Of a DNA stretch of 64,000 bases, positions 15,301 through 30,300 are shown in pieces; the first letter of the stretch is position 1; each line of letters begins with the position of its first letter. Origin of the DNA: Pomphorhynchus laevis (lineage: Eukaryota; Acanthocephala; Palaeacanthocephala; Echinorhynchida; Pomphorhynchidae). The notes below the pieces were generated by a model. The model searched no databases and had not been told where the DNA came from. It saw only the letters and a list, made by a program, of their open reading frames with translations. The DNA lies in assembly GCA_012934845.2 (NCBI GenBank), contig WNNJ02003778.1, positions 101,988-165,987 on the forward strand. The letters are read 5' to 3'. The translations under genes were made by a program, and so were the position numbers.

Positions 15301-18300
15301 TTAAGATACACAGTTCAGGGCCTGTGTATTAAGATGCACATAAGATTATATAAGATTATATTTTGTTTGTTTAACGATAAAAACTGTTTACCTATTGTTC
15401 GAGACATGTGTATTATATATTTTACAAAGATATGTGTATAATATATAATATATGATATATATTATAATATAATATATATTATAATATATTATATATTATA
15501 ATATAATATATTTTATTATATTAATATATAATATATAATATATGTACTATACACAGATTTTATATATTATAAAGAGACAGTTCGCGACCTGTGTATTAAG
15601 ATGCACATATCGCGAACAATAAGCGTTTTTAATTTTAATTTAAAAAATAAACAGTTATTACCTTTATTTCAATAAAATGTTCAAATGATTCACAAATGAT
15701 CCCACTTCTATTATATTAAAATGAATCTTATTGAATTAAGAATATTTTACAAAATTATTTAGACGATACTGAAAAATATTACAAAATTAGCGAACAAAAT
15801 GGTCGAACATGAAATTAAATATAAGATTATAAAACATATTTCTACTTTTTAACCTTAAAGGTATTTATTTAAAATATAATAAATTAATGTTGTACAATTT
15901 ATTGAGTATTAACAAATCGTGCATGAATAAACTTTTAATAATTCTTACAAAACTCTGTGTTCTCTGAATTCTGACAGATTTAGAAAATACTCTACATTAG
16001 AATATTTGAATATTAAAAAATTTAGTTATATTACAAGTTTCGTAGATTATATCATCTTAATGGCGTAGATCCCACAAAATGTTTAAGTAATTTTGGAAAT
16101 ACCTTTCTTATCAAATGAATATCGAAGCGTTCAAGGTTGAGGTTTGTTGACAAATGTTTACCGTCTTTTCGCCATATGTAGGTGACTGGTCTATTCCATT
16201 GTGTATCGCGGTCTATTGAGCATGTTAACAGAATATCATCACCAACTTTCGGACTCTTTGGCTCAGCTGTAATGGAAGCCGTAATACTTTTAGATTTGAT
16301 AACATCATTCTCTGCAGATAATTGTCTTTCATGATAAACTGAAGTATAATCAAAAATACTTAAAACTAAATAATTAGACAGATAAATACTTCTGATCGAA
16401 GTTGAATATCGTTTAATCTCGTAAATGTTTTTCGCTACACATTCAAAGCTATGTATTCCATTGGATAAAAGTGAAGGGTTTATGATCAGAAGGCTGTAAC
16501 CAGGTTCAGGCATTGTTACATTCTTTAAAGGAAATGAATATATATAAGATTTAAAACTATAAAAAATGCTTATTTTGAAAATATTTATTATAAACTCAAA
16601 AAAATATTATGTAAATGCTTTTGGTAATTAGATATAAAGTGTTTAGTTGCATGTACAAACATATCCAACAAATGCTTAAAATATATGTACAAACATCTAT
16701 TGTAAATATGAACTAATATCCCTCTCTCTATATATAATCAGTATTGTTCATAAAAGTGATCGCTTATCATGTTATCATTGTATTTTAAAGTTATTGTGTT
16801 AAATTTCTTGGTATTTGTGCATTGCTCAACCGAGCCTCCCGGCCATCTTCGACTTCTTAAATTCAGCTTTGACGAATATGGCGCACTGTACACTGTGGTA
16901 TTATGGATATTGGTGGCACTTATTTCAAGAACGGGTATGTTTATTCAAATCTTAATATAGTAATATATTCTTTTAAAGATTATTATTAATTAGATATTTT
17001 AATTTTAAAACTATAAAAACGCTAATTTTAAAAATATTTAGTATAAACTCAAATAAATATAATTTAAATTATAAAAACACTCTTAAGAAAATAAGTTTTG
17101 GTAAATACAAGTATTTTTTAATTTAAAATTCAATAGTTTTTAAATAAGGTACAATAACGATCAAAATTGAAATGGCAAGACGCCCCGTATGAGTCAGAAA
17201 TTATTGAATTTTCGATTCCAGTTTGGAATCATCATCATAAATTGTAAGATGTTGTAATCAAGAAAATTTTTACTTAATTAAAAAAAGTTTTACAATAACT
17301 TTGTTTATTATTTATTTGTTCATTTATTCCACTGAACAAATAAACAAATATTTATTTACTTTTTAAATAATTGATAATGATCCATTATTGATAAACAATT
17401 AGTGGAGTTGGATCATAATAAAGGAAGATAATAATTTAGAAACAAAACAAAAATAATAACCATAATATTTCCATTTAGAATAAATAATTTAAAAAAGATT
17501 ATAAATATAAAAAATAATAATTAAAATTACTAGAAAAATCAAATAAAGTATAAAAAGAAAAGATTATTTAAACAAAAGAATCGTTTATAACGATATTTAC
17601 AAAATATTTAACGTTACGTCAGGTTCATTATTTGCCACTATAATATTAAAATTTTATGAATGTAATAAGCCTCAAGAATATTTTTATTAAAACAATAGAA
17701 AGTGTTTGATGTGTGTGTTTTATGTGTAAGCTGTGATGACAACTTATAGTCAATTCTAACAAATCGTTTGACGATCCTGTTAACTATTTTTTATATAATA
17801 TAAACAACATATTTGATAACTATTATTAATTTATAAAATTAAAAATCTTGATTATTTAAATATTACAAATTACCAGATTTAAATTTTTTTGATATCTTAA
17901 TAAAGTATAAATTATATAATTCTACAATTTAAAAAATTATTTATAGTTTTAAATAGTTGATAATGATTCATTATTAATAAAGAATTATCGGAGATGAATC
18001 ATTATAAAGGAAGAAATTTTTATTTGATATTTCGCTAACCTCTGTTAGCATTTTCAGAAAATTACAATGTTCTTTTAAAATGTACAAGCAGCTGCTATCT
18101 GAAAATTTCTGTAACTTTCTTAATTGTAATTTTATAAAGATACTAGCAAATAAATATCACATAAAATTTTTCTTAATAAAATATGGTTATCTTCAAAGTA
18201 TTCTTCATTTTGATTTTTATAAAATATATTTTATCATTGAGAATTTTCAAATCTTGGAAAAATATGACAACATTTGTTTACTTTATTACATTATTCTTGA

Positions 18301-21300
18301 TTTTTAGAATAGCATTTTTATCATATACAAATAAAAAACTCAACAGGTATAGAAATATGAGATCACTATAAAGATGAAAATTAATTAATTAATATAAATC
18401 CATATTTATTATATTTATTAACATGAAAATTATAAAACTTAATATTTAGAGGAACCGATGATCACTCGTTAACTTAAAAATATCATCGATGTTGAACTTT
18501 AAAATTCAAATAATTGGCAAATTAAAAAGAAACCTATGATAGTTACTTAAATTAAACATTTGCAGATTTTGATTTTAATTCGGTAATTTTTAATTTCTAT
18601 TATATAATTTCTATTATAATTTCTATTACCCAAATAGTCTTATTTTCAGTAAATATAATGTTGGTAGTAAACAAACTATAACCAGATATGCAGGTAAGAT
18701 TCTATTTAACAGACGATAATAAAAAAATATGGAAACAATAAATATTTATGCATTAAAGATTCTACCAACTAAACAATATTTTAAAAATAAAATAAGAATT
18801 ATTTTATTAACTTTTTAATATCTTATCATTAAGAATTTTCTAAAAATTCTTTATTACATTATTCTTGATTTAAAATGTATTTTGTACATCGTTTAGTTTT
18901 TATAAATTAATCACCAACTTTAATTGTGTAAAATTCATTGTATACCAACCACATTATCAAGAAACAGATACAATTTATTAAATTTATAGTTTACTTCGAT
19001 GCTCTATTAATACATTATTAATACAATACAAAAATATGACAACATTTGTTTACTTTATTACATTATTCTTGATTTAAAATGTATTTTGTACATCGTTTAG
19101 TTTTTATAAATTTATCACCAACTTTAATTGTGTAAAATTCATTGTATACCAACCACATTATCAAGAAACAGATACAATTTATTAAATTTATAGTTTACTT
19201 CGATGCTCTATTAATACATTATTAATACAATACAAAAATATGACAACATTTGTTTACTTTATTACATTATTCTTGATTTAAAATGTATTTTGTACATCGT
19301 TTAGTTTTTATAAATTTATCACCAACTTTAATTGTGTAAAATTCATTGTATACCAACCATATTTTCAAGAAACAGATACAATTTATTAAATTTATAGTTT
19401 ACTTAATTAATTACAATCACTGTAAGTGAATTCCTTGATTAAAAATTTGTAAATAATTTACACTTTAATGTTCTGTTATATATTTACATTGTAACAAATA
19501 TTTTTATTTTCTATATATTTATATATATTTATTTAATTTATATTACTGCATATGAAGAGTATTAAATTGGTTTACAAACTTAACTGATAAAATCTGATTA
19601 TATATTTTATCAGGAGAACAGTGAAAAATAATATTTTCGTTGAGTAACATACGTGACCATTTCGTGTCCAATAAACATCAGGAGTAGGAGTACCAGAGGC
19701 AACGCACTGAACATACACTGGGTGTTCGTTATGTATATCCCCGATGTGATCCGGATTTGTCATTATTTTGATGCCAGGAGGAGCTAAAAATATTTAAATA
19801 AAATCAATTATTAACTTCTTTTAAAATTGCTTACCCTTGATATTTACTGTAGCTATAGCACTGCTACTACCGGCAATATTTGTCATAGTGCACTGATACT
19901 GCGTAGCTGTTTCCTTAGAAACTTGTATAAGTTCCAATTGGCTGTCAATAATTCTAGATGGTGGCAAAATTGCCTTTCCATCAATCCTAGTAAAATCAAA
20001 TATAAACTTTTAAGATAGTGAAAATAATTATTAACACATATTCGACGATGAAAATAATAACGTTGAACACATAAAATTTTAATTTTTACATCGATTAATA
20101 CGATGCTATCTAAATTTAAATTTCTAAAATTAAAATATTTTTTTTTATTTATAGATATATTAAAGATCGCTAGTGTAAACACGTTAAAATAAACTATTTA
20201 TCTAAAATATAAGTTGATACTTTATTTAGCGAATACATCACAGTGTATATTAAAATTAATATATTAACATTTTTAGTCCTGTTTAAAGCCTTTAAATGAC
20301 CGCTTATAATTTCAAACTTTGTAAATAAAAATATTACAAGCTTCATTGTGAAGAACATACAATTAAGTTACGATGATTTGTCAACAATAGCAAATTTCGC
20401 TGCAAGTAGAAAATCGAAACAACTAATTACTGAATAAATATAATATAATAATATTAATTTATTTTATTAAAATATTATTAAATATTTTAATTTAAGATAA
20501 TTGATAACGATTCATTATCGATAAAGAATTATTGGAGCTGAATTAAAGAAAAATGATTTTTTTTTGATATTTCGCTTACTTATGTTAGCACATTCAGAAA
20601 ATACCTTTAAAAGGTAATTTTCTAAAGATGCTAACAGAAGTTAGCGAAATATCAACAATAATTTCAATTTTTCTTTGATCCAGCTACAATAATTATTCAT
20701 AAATATTTACATAATAGTATTTTAATATACTAAGTATTTTAATATACTGATTAATATTTTCTTTTATATTCACTCATATTTTTAATTTATATTTTACTTA
20801 TTTTTATTAAAATATAGACAAAAAGTTTAATTATTAAAAAGATAGTTGCGACCAATTAGTTCAATTAGTTTAATTGTAAAGAATTTTTCTCGTGTGGATA
20901 ATTTTTTGTCATCTATTGCTATGCCTAAGCATAGGATTAGATGAGCAAGTACCATCTTGGAAAGGGTATCTGTGTATGACCGAACGTTGAATGTGTAAGT
21001 TTGCATAATCTAGATTTCAAACAGATAACTGGCAAAGAATGAAGTATACTGGAAATCAATTAACGCTAATTTTGTAACTAAATCGATAAAATAATGACGA
21101 TCTTAATTATTTCTTTAATATTATGATACTTTTCGCTTTGATTAAATACTAAATCCGAAAGGCAAAGTAATAAGATAAATTAAATAATTACTTAAGAATC
21201 TAAACTCGTTCTATAATTAGAAATATATTATCTAAATCCATTTTAAAATTTGAAATTTTGGAGCAGAATCGATAGAATACTAATTTATTTATATAGCTGC

Positions 21301-24300
21301 TAGCTGGTGAGGCATCATCAGAAACAGAAAAAAGCATTTATGTGTTCTTTCTGCTTCTGATTATGCCAGGACCATATAGCAAATATATAAATAGATTAGT
21401 ATTGGTCCTGCTCCAAAATTCCTAATAAAATATTGATTTAGTATTAACTAAAAATAGTTAAAAGATTGATAAAAGATTAATTATCTTTAATTTAAAGTTA
21501 ATTTGCATTATTAAAAGGTAAGTTATTTGAATAGAAAGTAAAACTACCTTGACCATGATATATCCGGATGAGGATCACCTTCTTGTGGATAGCATGTGAA
21601 AGACACGCTCTCTCCTTCATAAACATCAATTAAATCTGATGGAAAGATAAGAGCGGACGGTGCTATTTTCCTTCCTAAAGCAACTTATTATGATAGCTAA
21701 TTATTTCCAAAACTATAAATCCAAAATAATGAGAGAGTGCGAACAGTGCATATATTAAAACTAGCAAAAAGTGCATTTATTAATTGTATAAAATTGCATT
21801 AAATGATGTTACAGTACAAAAATGATTCAATTGAAATGTTTAAAATGTGATTTAATAGGCGTGCAATAGAAAATTTTCCAGAAAGCAATTGCATTTTTCA
21901 ATTTAGTTGAATTGTGATAAATATTTGTGTGCATTGAATCATTGAAACATTTGGCAGTGATTTCCATACATATAAGCAATAGCTTTCAGCTTCGAGCGTT
22001 CTTACTTTGTACATCCAGTAAAGTGTATGCTACTACAGTCTCGCCAGTGAGCGGAACTTCTGCCTTACACATATAATATGCATAATCGGATGGTTGAATG
22101 TTTTGTCCACGCAGTGTTGAACCAATTGCCTAAAAGTAAACAGTTAAGTAATCAGATCACAAATATAGTAAACCTGAATATGTGGTGGTAAGTCTGAAGA
22201 CGGTTCATGGCTGTGCTTAATCCACGTGTACTGCACAGCATCACTATCAACACCAGCGACTGTACATCTGATTTCAAATGTACCACCGATTTCAACTGAA
22301 ACTTTAGGTGGCAACGATGCTTCAATATTAGCAGCTTGTCCTGCATATCGTTCGACTACCTGTTGTGTTTGATGAACCTCTTCATCTATTAGTTAAAGAA
22401 TAAGTAATTTTTATTTTGAAACTTAAACTTGCAAACACAGTAATTTTAATAATTTTTCAATGAGTTTTCAAAATATCAAAATTGATTTACAAAAAAATAA
22501 CACAAATAACACAAATAACTGAATATTTTTAATTTTTAAAATGCACCGAATTGTGGCTATTATTCAAACTCAAATTTAAAAGTAAAAAGTCAATTAAGAG
22601 TTTTTTACATACATACAAATTGACTTGATTCACGATATACAACATTCATCATTTGATTAAACTTCAGCTGGAAAACACCGTTGGGCTTTACTCCAAATTA
22701 CAAAATATAATATTCAAATTAAAACATTGATTCTTCCAGTTGTAGAACAACTCTAAGCATAAATACTCTCAAAATGTTTGTAAACTAAAAATAGATCAAT
22801 CAATGGTTCAAAATATAAAAGGACTAATTTAGAGTAGAAATTTATTCGCAATTTATAATATCAATATGATTCGCTTATTCATAAGTTATAACTTTTATAC
22901 ATTCAAAAGCTTTTATACTTGCGTACGGTGTTGGACAGCTAATCTACATGAACATATTGAACGGAATTAGTTATTTTTCAAAATATTTCAAGGAATATTT
23001 TATTTTATCTAGCATAATCTAGGGCGCTTTTTAAGATCTTTTAAATTCAATAGATGGAGAGCTTGTTAAAAATATATATTGAGCAAAATATCGTAATAAA
23101 ATAACTTATTTTAATTTATAAACTTTATTTATAATATAAATGATTTATACAATATAGTGATATATATTTACAGTAGTAAAATAAGTTATAATATCATAAT
23201 AATTTTTATAATAAACTTTATTAACTTTATAATTAAACTACAATATAGTGATATATATTTACAGTAGTAAAATAAGTTATAATATCATAATAATTTTTAT
23301 AATAAACTTTATTAACTTTATAATTAAACTTAATAACTTCAAACTTTATTAAAATTATACAATATAAATCCACAAATAAAGTCTACAGCTTACATAACTA
23401 CAGTTTATAAATTAAAATAATCTTTAAATTAAAGATTGCTAATTAATAGCAAATAATAATTAAAATTACAAAATTAATTTACGAATTAAAATGATTAATA
23501 AAGACAATTATAAAATCAAAATTTTGCATAGCAAGCCTAGCAAATTACCTTTAATTTCTATGTCAACGGGTACTCTTACTTTCGCGTTTGCTGATAAAAC
23601 TTCAAGCACATAACTTCCTGTTAATTGGGCACTCATTGAATCAATTACAAGTGCATCTCCGTCTTTTCGAATTCCAATAGGTAACGGATTACTGTTTCTA
23701 TCTGTCCATTTTGTTACATACGCGGTGTGAGACTACGAGTGATAAAATAAAAATGATTTATAAATAGAAAATTTAAACTTTTTCAATAAATGCCATAAAT
23801 AATCTGTTTTACCGATACAAAAAAAACAATAGCAAACTTTATATATAATACTAATTTATAATATTAATAAATATTTACAAGTCAATTATATAGCAATTTT
23901 ATTGCTTTAATTAAAATTTAAAGCAATTGTATCTTGCTGCGAACGATTGAGACGAATTATGTTGTATTTGCATCCCTAAAGTAAAAATTGCTATTTTATA
24001 GTTTTTTTATATTTTTAGGTTATTGATAATGCGCAGCTGAAAAATATTAATGCTTTATCACATTAATTTATTTTATTGTGTAACCATACTCCATTATTTC
24101 TAAAAATTAAACAAATCGGGAGAAGTCAATGAATTCCCTCGATTTGTTCAATTATTAATTTATTTAAATAATTATTAATACTAATTATCAGCTTATTATA
24201 AGTAATTTAAAACAAATATTATACCACTTATTAAATAAATACAAATTTAATAATTATCTAGTAAACAGTTATCTACGATGCTTGTTTATTATCAATAAGT

Positions 24301-27300
24301 GATCATAGGTAATTGTGTATAATCAAATAAACATTTATCAACAGTAATTAATTATTAGAAAATAAAAATTGAATCGGTAAATAATTAGCATATGATTTTT
24401 CAATTATATTTACACAAATTTTTTATCTAATAAACAGTTATCTACGATACTTGTTTATTATCAATAAGTTATTATCGGTAATTGTGTATAATTAAATAAA
24501 CATTTATCAATGAAAAATATTAATGCTTTATCACATTAATTTATTTTATTGTGTAACCATACTCCATTATTTCTAAAAATTAAACAAATCGGGAGAAGTC
24601 AATGAATTCCCTCAATTTGTTCAATTATTAATTAATTTAAATAATTATTAATTAATAAATATCATTTATTAATTTAGTAAATCAATAAATGATGAAATAT
24701 AATATTAATATAATATTATCAGCTTATTATAAGTAATTTAAAACAAATTTATTGGTTTACTATGAGCAGAATCAGCAAAATATCAAATAAATAAAAATAT
24801 TAAGTTTTTTTAATAAATATTTTTAAAAATAATAATTAATTATAAAAATTTGACTAGATTGCATGTATCATTTGTAAAATATACATTTATTTTGATAAAA
24901 TATACCATTATATATTATATACATTATATACATATTATGTATATTATGTGTATAATTATGTATATTGTATAATATACATATATAAGTATTATATGTGCTA
25001 TATTATAAGTATAATATAATATAATTATTTATTAAAATATATTAATATATATTTTTAGAAGAACATTGCAGCATGAAAATAGGTTGAGGTTGAAATGCTA
25101 TTACAAATTACTTTGAAAAGTATTCGAAGCAATTTTTTAAAAGTACATTACAACGTACTTAAAGTAATTTTTAAATTCCATTCTTAACTAATTATTTAAA
25201 GCGATTAATAACACTTGCGCAATTAGTAATGATAACGCTTAATAATTAAACGTGATTAATAATTTCGTTACGGTAATTATTAAGTATCGTTTAATACATT
25301 TTAATGATTGTCGTTTAACTAATAAATAATAATTAATTAATTATCATTTATTAATTTAACTAATAATTTTTTAATAAAATTGTAAAGGAATTTTTAAACT
25401 TTTTTCCTATAAGTAATTTAATTATTTGTCAAACACTAAATCCATCACATCATGTCCTTTATAGTTAAGTGTTTGATTCGACGCGAATACAGTAATTAAA
25501 TGCTCATCAAATCTATAACAATCAAACCAATAGGCAATAACAAAACCGATTTGAGAGTAAACACTAAATTAGAGAAAAACATTCGTAAAAAAGGTACCTA
25601 CCCTAATTATGGGTTCAATTCGAATACTTTGACCTGGGTATAATTCGTAGACTGTACTATCAAATCTAACTTCCGGTTCACCGCTATCTTCGTATCGAGT
25701 TTCCTGAAATTTACGAATGTGAATAATAAGAGTTGCTTCGTCCATTCCATATCTGTTAGAGGCCTTGACTTTGTATGTTCCTGCATCTTCTGGACGAGAG
25801 CTATTAAGTATGACGTGATCAGGTAAAATTGTAAAGCTTGATGGCATTGGATATAACTCGCCATTGACAACTCTATTCCATTGAAGCTCAACAGGCTGCT
25901 CTCCCTGTAATTGAAAAGCTCAAAAATCACAAAGAACATCTTTATTATTTAAAATGTCAAAAATAGTAGGATATAAACATTAAGTTTCATATGTGCAACA
26001 ATATAAATGTTCTATTAATGTGACCACTGCAGCGAAATGCTTACAAGTCCACAAAAATACCTAAACAGAAACTAAAAGCTAAAATTTAATGCAATGTAGC
26101 GAGTAGTAGAAGGATCGAATGAAAGTAAATTACCATGAGCCGAAAAGTCGAAAGAGACAACTAATATGTGCTGGATAATAATTATATAGGAAAGCTAAAG
26201 AGGTACGTTAGGTAGAGAGGTTAATGTGGGTTTCTTAATTGGTAATTGAAATTAAAAATTTAAATTCTCTGATAAGAAAATCAACACTTATATTTTAATT
26301 TGTTCACTTAGATACAGCAAAATGTGATACAACAATCACAATCAAGCGAAAATTTGGTAAGAACAAAATCTCTTATAACAAAGTTATTAATTTTGTTCAA
26401 TATTGTCATCTGTTTTTGCTTGCGAAGGCAAAAACAAACTGACAGTTGATAATTAATTGCACTTTATCTTGATATATGATATTATAATGTAAAAATATAG
26501 ATATTTGATTCTTAAGATGTTCTAAATATTCGTAAAATGAATTTTAGATTTTTTTAAATTGTAGATAACATAAATGAAAAATATAAATATATATTATTAT
26601 ATTATGTCTATTAAATATTAAATATGTCTATTAAATATAGTCTAGTATGTCTATACTTTTAGAAAATTACATTTCTAAAATGACAAATTAACAGTTATAA
26701 TATAAAAATTGAAAGTATGATATCTCCAAATTTGATAAATAATAAGTTGGATAACTTTACTGAGTTTTCGTTTTTTAATACTATAAATAATATATTGTAA
26801 TAAAATATTGTAATACAAAAATAATTTTTTATAATCCGTTATTTTTATTAACCGTAGAATATATAAAATGCTATGCATTTATTAGAATTAATTTTAGAGT
26901 CATTGGAGAAACTGCAAAAATATTAGGTTTCGTCCCTTTTACCTCAAGAAATAAGTAATACTCTTAAAAGAGAAACTATATGATAGTTTTGCTTACTAAA
27001 TGATACTAACTATATGATAGTTTTGTGCAATTTCGGCTTCAACAATCAAAAAACTGAATTTTAGCACCTAACAATTTATACGTTAGTGTACCTTTATGTT
27101 ATGATAAATTGTCTTACGTTTAAATATTGCGGCAATTGAATCATAAAAAGTCTATTTTGAATATCTAGATAATTAATATAATGATTAATAATATAATAAT
27201 ATAATAATTAATTAATATAATGATAATTAATATAATGATACATTTGTATATGATAAACTCGTATAATAAGATTAGATTCGTATAATAAGATTAGATAATT

Positions 27301-30300
27301 GAGACTAAGTATTTTGTATTATTTATAAATAAAAATAATGCTAAATAAATTTTAAATAATTGCATAATAAATTATAAATAATTGTTAAATAAGATTTTAT
27401 ATAATTTAAATCAAGTTAAAATAAAAAATTGAAATCTAAAATAAAAGTCAAAATTTTTATGAATTGACTAATAAATAATAGACGATGCATCAGAATAAGA
27501 AATATAGGTCATCGGGAGTAACTGCTATGTTATCAGGTAAAAATACATTTAAAAATATATTTTATGATAATATTTTAAAATATAAAAAAATCTTTTTCAT
27601 TTATAATTACAGAATATTACATCAGAATATTATATCAATATTTCGAAAATCTATTGTTAGTTTAACTAAAATAATCTAACAGTTAATCTAGTTTTAGATT
27701 AACAGTCAATATGATGAATTGGTCTATTAATACTTACTTTAAAATTAAATATTTAGTTATGATACGATTTAGATTATGAATAAATATCAATAATTTCAAT
27801 GCAGATATTGAAATGTTTGCCATAAAAACGATCATGTTCACTTCTCAATGACAAAGAAAAGATCACAACATATTTTTATAAATTAACCTAATGTACTTAA
27901 AAATATAAAAGTATGGAAGGTTTAATTTATAAAATTAATAACAGGTTATTCAATTTTATTCAGATTGAATATATATTTTAAACATTATTTATAATCAGAT
28001 CAGCAAACAGAGTCTACATACTTTATATTATTTATAAATTTAAAAAATTGCTAAATAATAGTCAAATAATTAAATAATTATAAAAAATAAATAATTGTTA
28101 TATAAGATTACTTATAATTAATATCAAGTTAAAATTGAAATTTAAATAAAAGATAATTGTTATGAATTGACTAATAAATAGCAGTCGATGTATCATAATA
28201 AGGATTAGAGGTCATCAAGAGGAACTGATATGCTATAAGGTTATGGTCCCCATTCCTCAACCCAGCATGGCAGCGAGACTAATATATACAGATTAAATAT
28301 AACAAATTTAAAAATATAAAATTTATAACTTTTAAATATATTTAAATATTTAGAACTAAGTGCATATTCATAGCTATATTTCGATTATAAAGTGTTAACA
28401 GTAATTTATCTTTGAGCATCATTATTAAAATCATTATAAAAATAGTAAATAATAAAGTATATAAAAATCTGTCAATCATTATGAACTTACCAAAATTTCA
28501 TATGAAACAAGCATAATTTGACCTTCGTATAGATATACTTCAGGTGGCGAAAAAGAGATTTTTGGAGTATTAAAAACTGATTCTTGGATGACACTATATG
28601 GCCTTTCTTCTGATACGCATTCAATCGTGGTCTTCAAGATCTTTGGTTCTATTGCAATCATCGGCATTAAAGTAGCTTCATAAGTTCCGCAGAGTTCCGG
28701 GGACAGTCTGTTAATTACTAATTGATAATAATCCTGAATTACTTGAGATGGTATTTGCTGATTATCCTTTGTCCATATTACTCTATTAACCGGAAATCCC
28801 TTAAATAAAAGAGTCCAAATCATAATCTGATAAGGTTGGCACGCACATTCAAGTTGAGATTAATTGTGACGCCTTCGTTAATAAGTTTCCTGATTATTCC
28901 TTGGGGTTCCAAAAATGGTTGAAATCTTGAATGTGCCTCTTTAAAAATAACAAAGAAGTCATTCTATATGAGAGATTTTAGCTTTACCTTCGTCGAATTG
29001 AAGGATCACCTGTACCAGAATAAATTGCCCGTCAGTCATTTGTAATTTGATTTCGTATGTTCCCAGCATTTGAGCAGCCGCATTTTCTATGATGAGATTG
29101 TGACCAACCTGCTTGATACCATTTGGCAAACGTACTCTCTCTCCATTAGATTCAACTCTAAGCCATAGACTACTAGGCGATGGGACAACATCCTTCAAAG
29201 TTAGAGCATTAAGTTAATTTGTATATGGATTAATAAATATACTTCAGAGTGCAGCTTCAAAACGCGTCTTTCTCCAGGTTTTATTGTTACAACGAACTTT
29301 CTTGCTATATCGTATAGCTCATCGTTAATTGTTATTATTGGAGCGGCTAAAATATATTTATAAATGTATTAGTAAAATGTATTTTGTTTTTTACAATTTT
29401 ATTTCGTAAAAAGTAAAATTAAAATTAAATATAATGTGTAAAGTTTTATAATTATAACTTGACTTTTATAAAATTTGTAATAAAAGTAATTTTGATATTT
29501 CAGTATTAAAAATTAATATTATATTAGTAATTTTTAGCCAGATGCGAAATAACGACGAAAAACACTGCTAGATGCCGTTTCGTCATCACTATGACTCGTC
29601 AGTGACAGTTCCCTCCAACTGCTGGATGCAGAGGAGGACTAGCAGACGGCTCTATCAACAAATTATGTGAATGATGTACTAGAAAATCTCTAGTAGCATC
29701 ATCATTGAGTGCTGAACCAGCACTCAATGAGGCTTTCTAGTACATCATTCACATGATTCGTTAATAGAGCCGTATGCTAGCCCTCTTCTGCATCCAGCAG
29801 TGAGAGGGAACTGGCACTGAAGAGTCATACTGATGACGAAACGGCATCAAGCAGTGTTTTGCGCCGTTCTTCCGCGTCTGGCTAAAAATTACTAACAAAA
29901 TTCACACTGAATGGTATCATTTTAAAATTCAAATAATTATATTAATAAAATTATATTATAATGAAATTATATTTAACAATAAGATATAATAGCATATAGT
30001 TGAACATAATAGAACAAGCCGGATGTTCAACAATTCGCTAACTTATAGAGAAGAGTTTCAAACGATCCAGAGAGATAGTTCTACAGATATTTTAAAAAAT
30101 ATTGAAATATTTGAAATTAAAAAAAAATCAATTAAAAAAATATCTAAAATTTTTGGTATTTTAAATTTAGGTATTTATATATAGCGAATATAATTTATTT
30201 TAAGCGGTAGTATTTTGATTTTGTAGTTTTACTAAAAAATATTACTTTAAATTTTAACTCTAATTTAAAAAGCAGTAAAGACTTTCTTAAGCATTTCCAA

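Larger units (their letters stand above)
29524..29895. repeat. Palindromic element with an inverted pair of hammerhead ribozymes
   Basis: Terminal inverted repeats TTAGTAATTTTTAGCCAGA and TCTGGCTAAAAATTACTAA are perfect. The arms continue inward through one hammerhead each to a near-palindromic centre (29655-29765). It sits in the intron between exons 24 and 23. Same ribozyme family as 4551-4816 and 13605-14190. Confidence 0.85.

Noticed and set aside
19883-20182. Minus-strand open frame running out of exon 33
   Set aside because: Only 19835-19986 in another frame gives the Ig F-strand; the rest is intron.
24900-25060. CRISPR-like or regulatory array
   Set aside because: Only TA-rich simple sequence without regular spacers, in a eukaryotic intron.
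26675-26878. Other AT-rich open frames in introns (also 18080, 35412, 42015, 53104, 57991)
   Set aside because: Composition follows the base content, no recognisable motifs, and no conservation evidence available.
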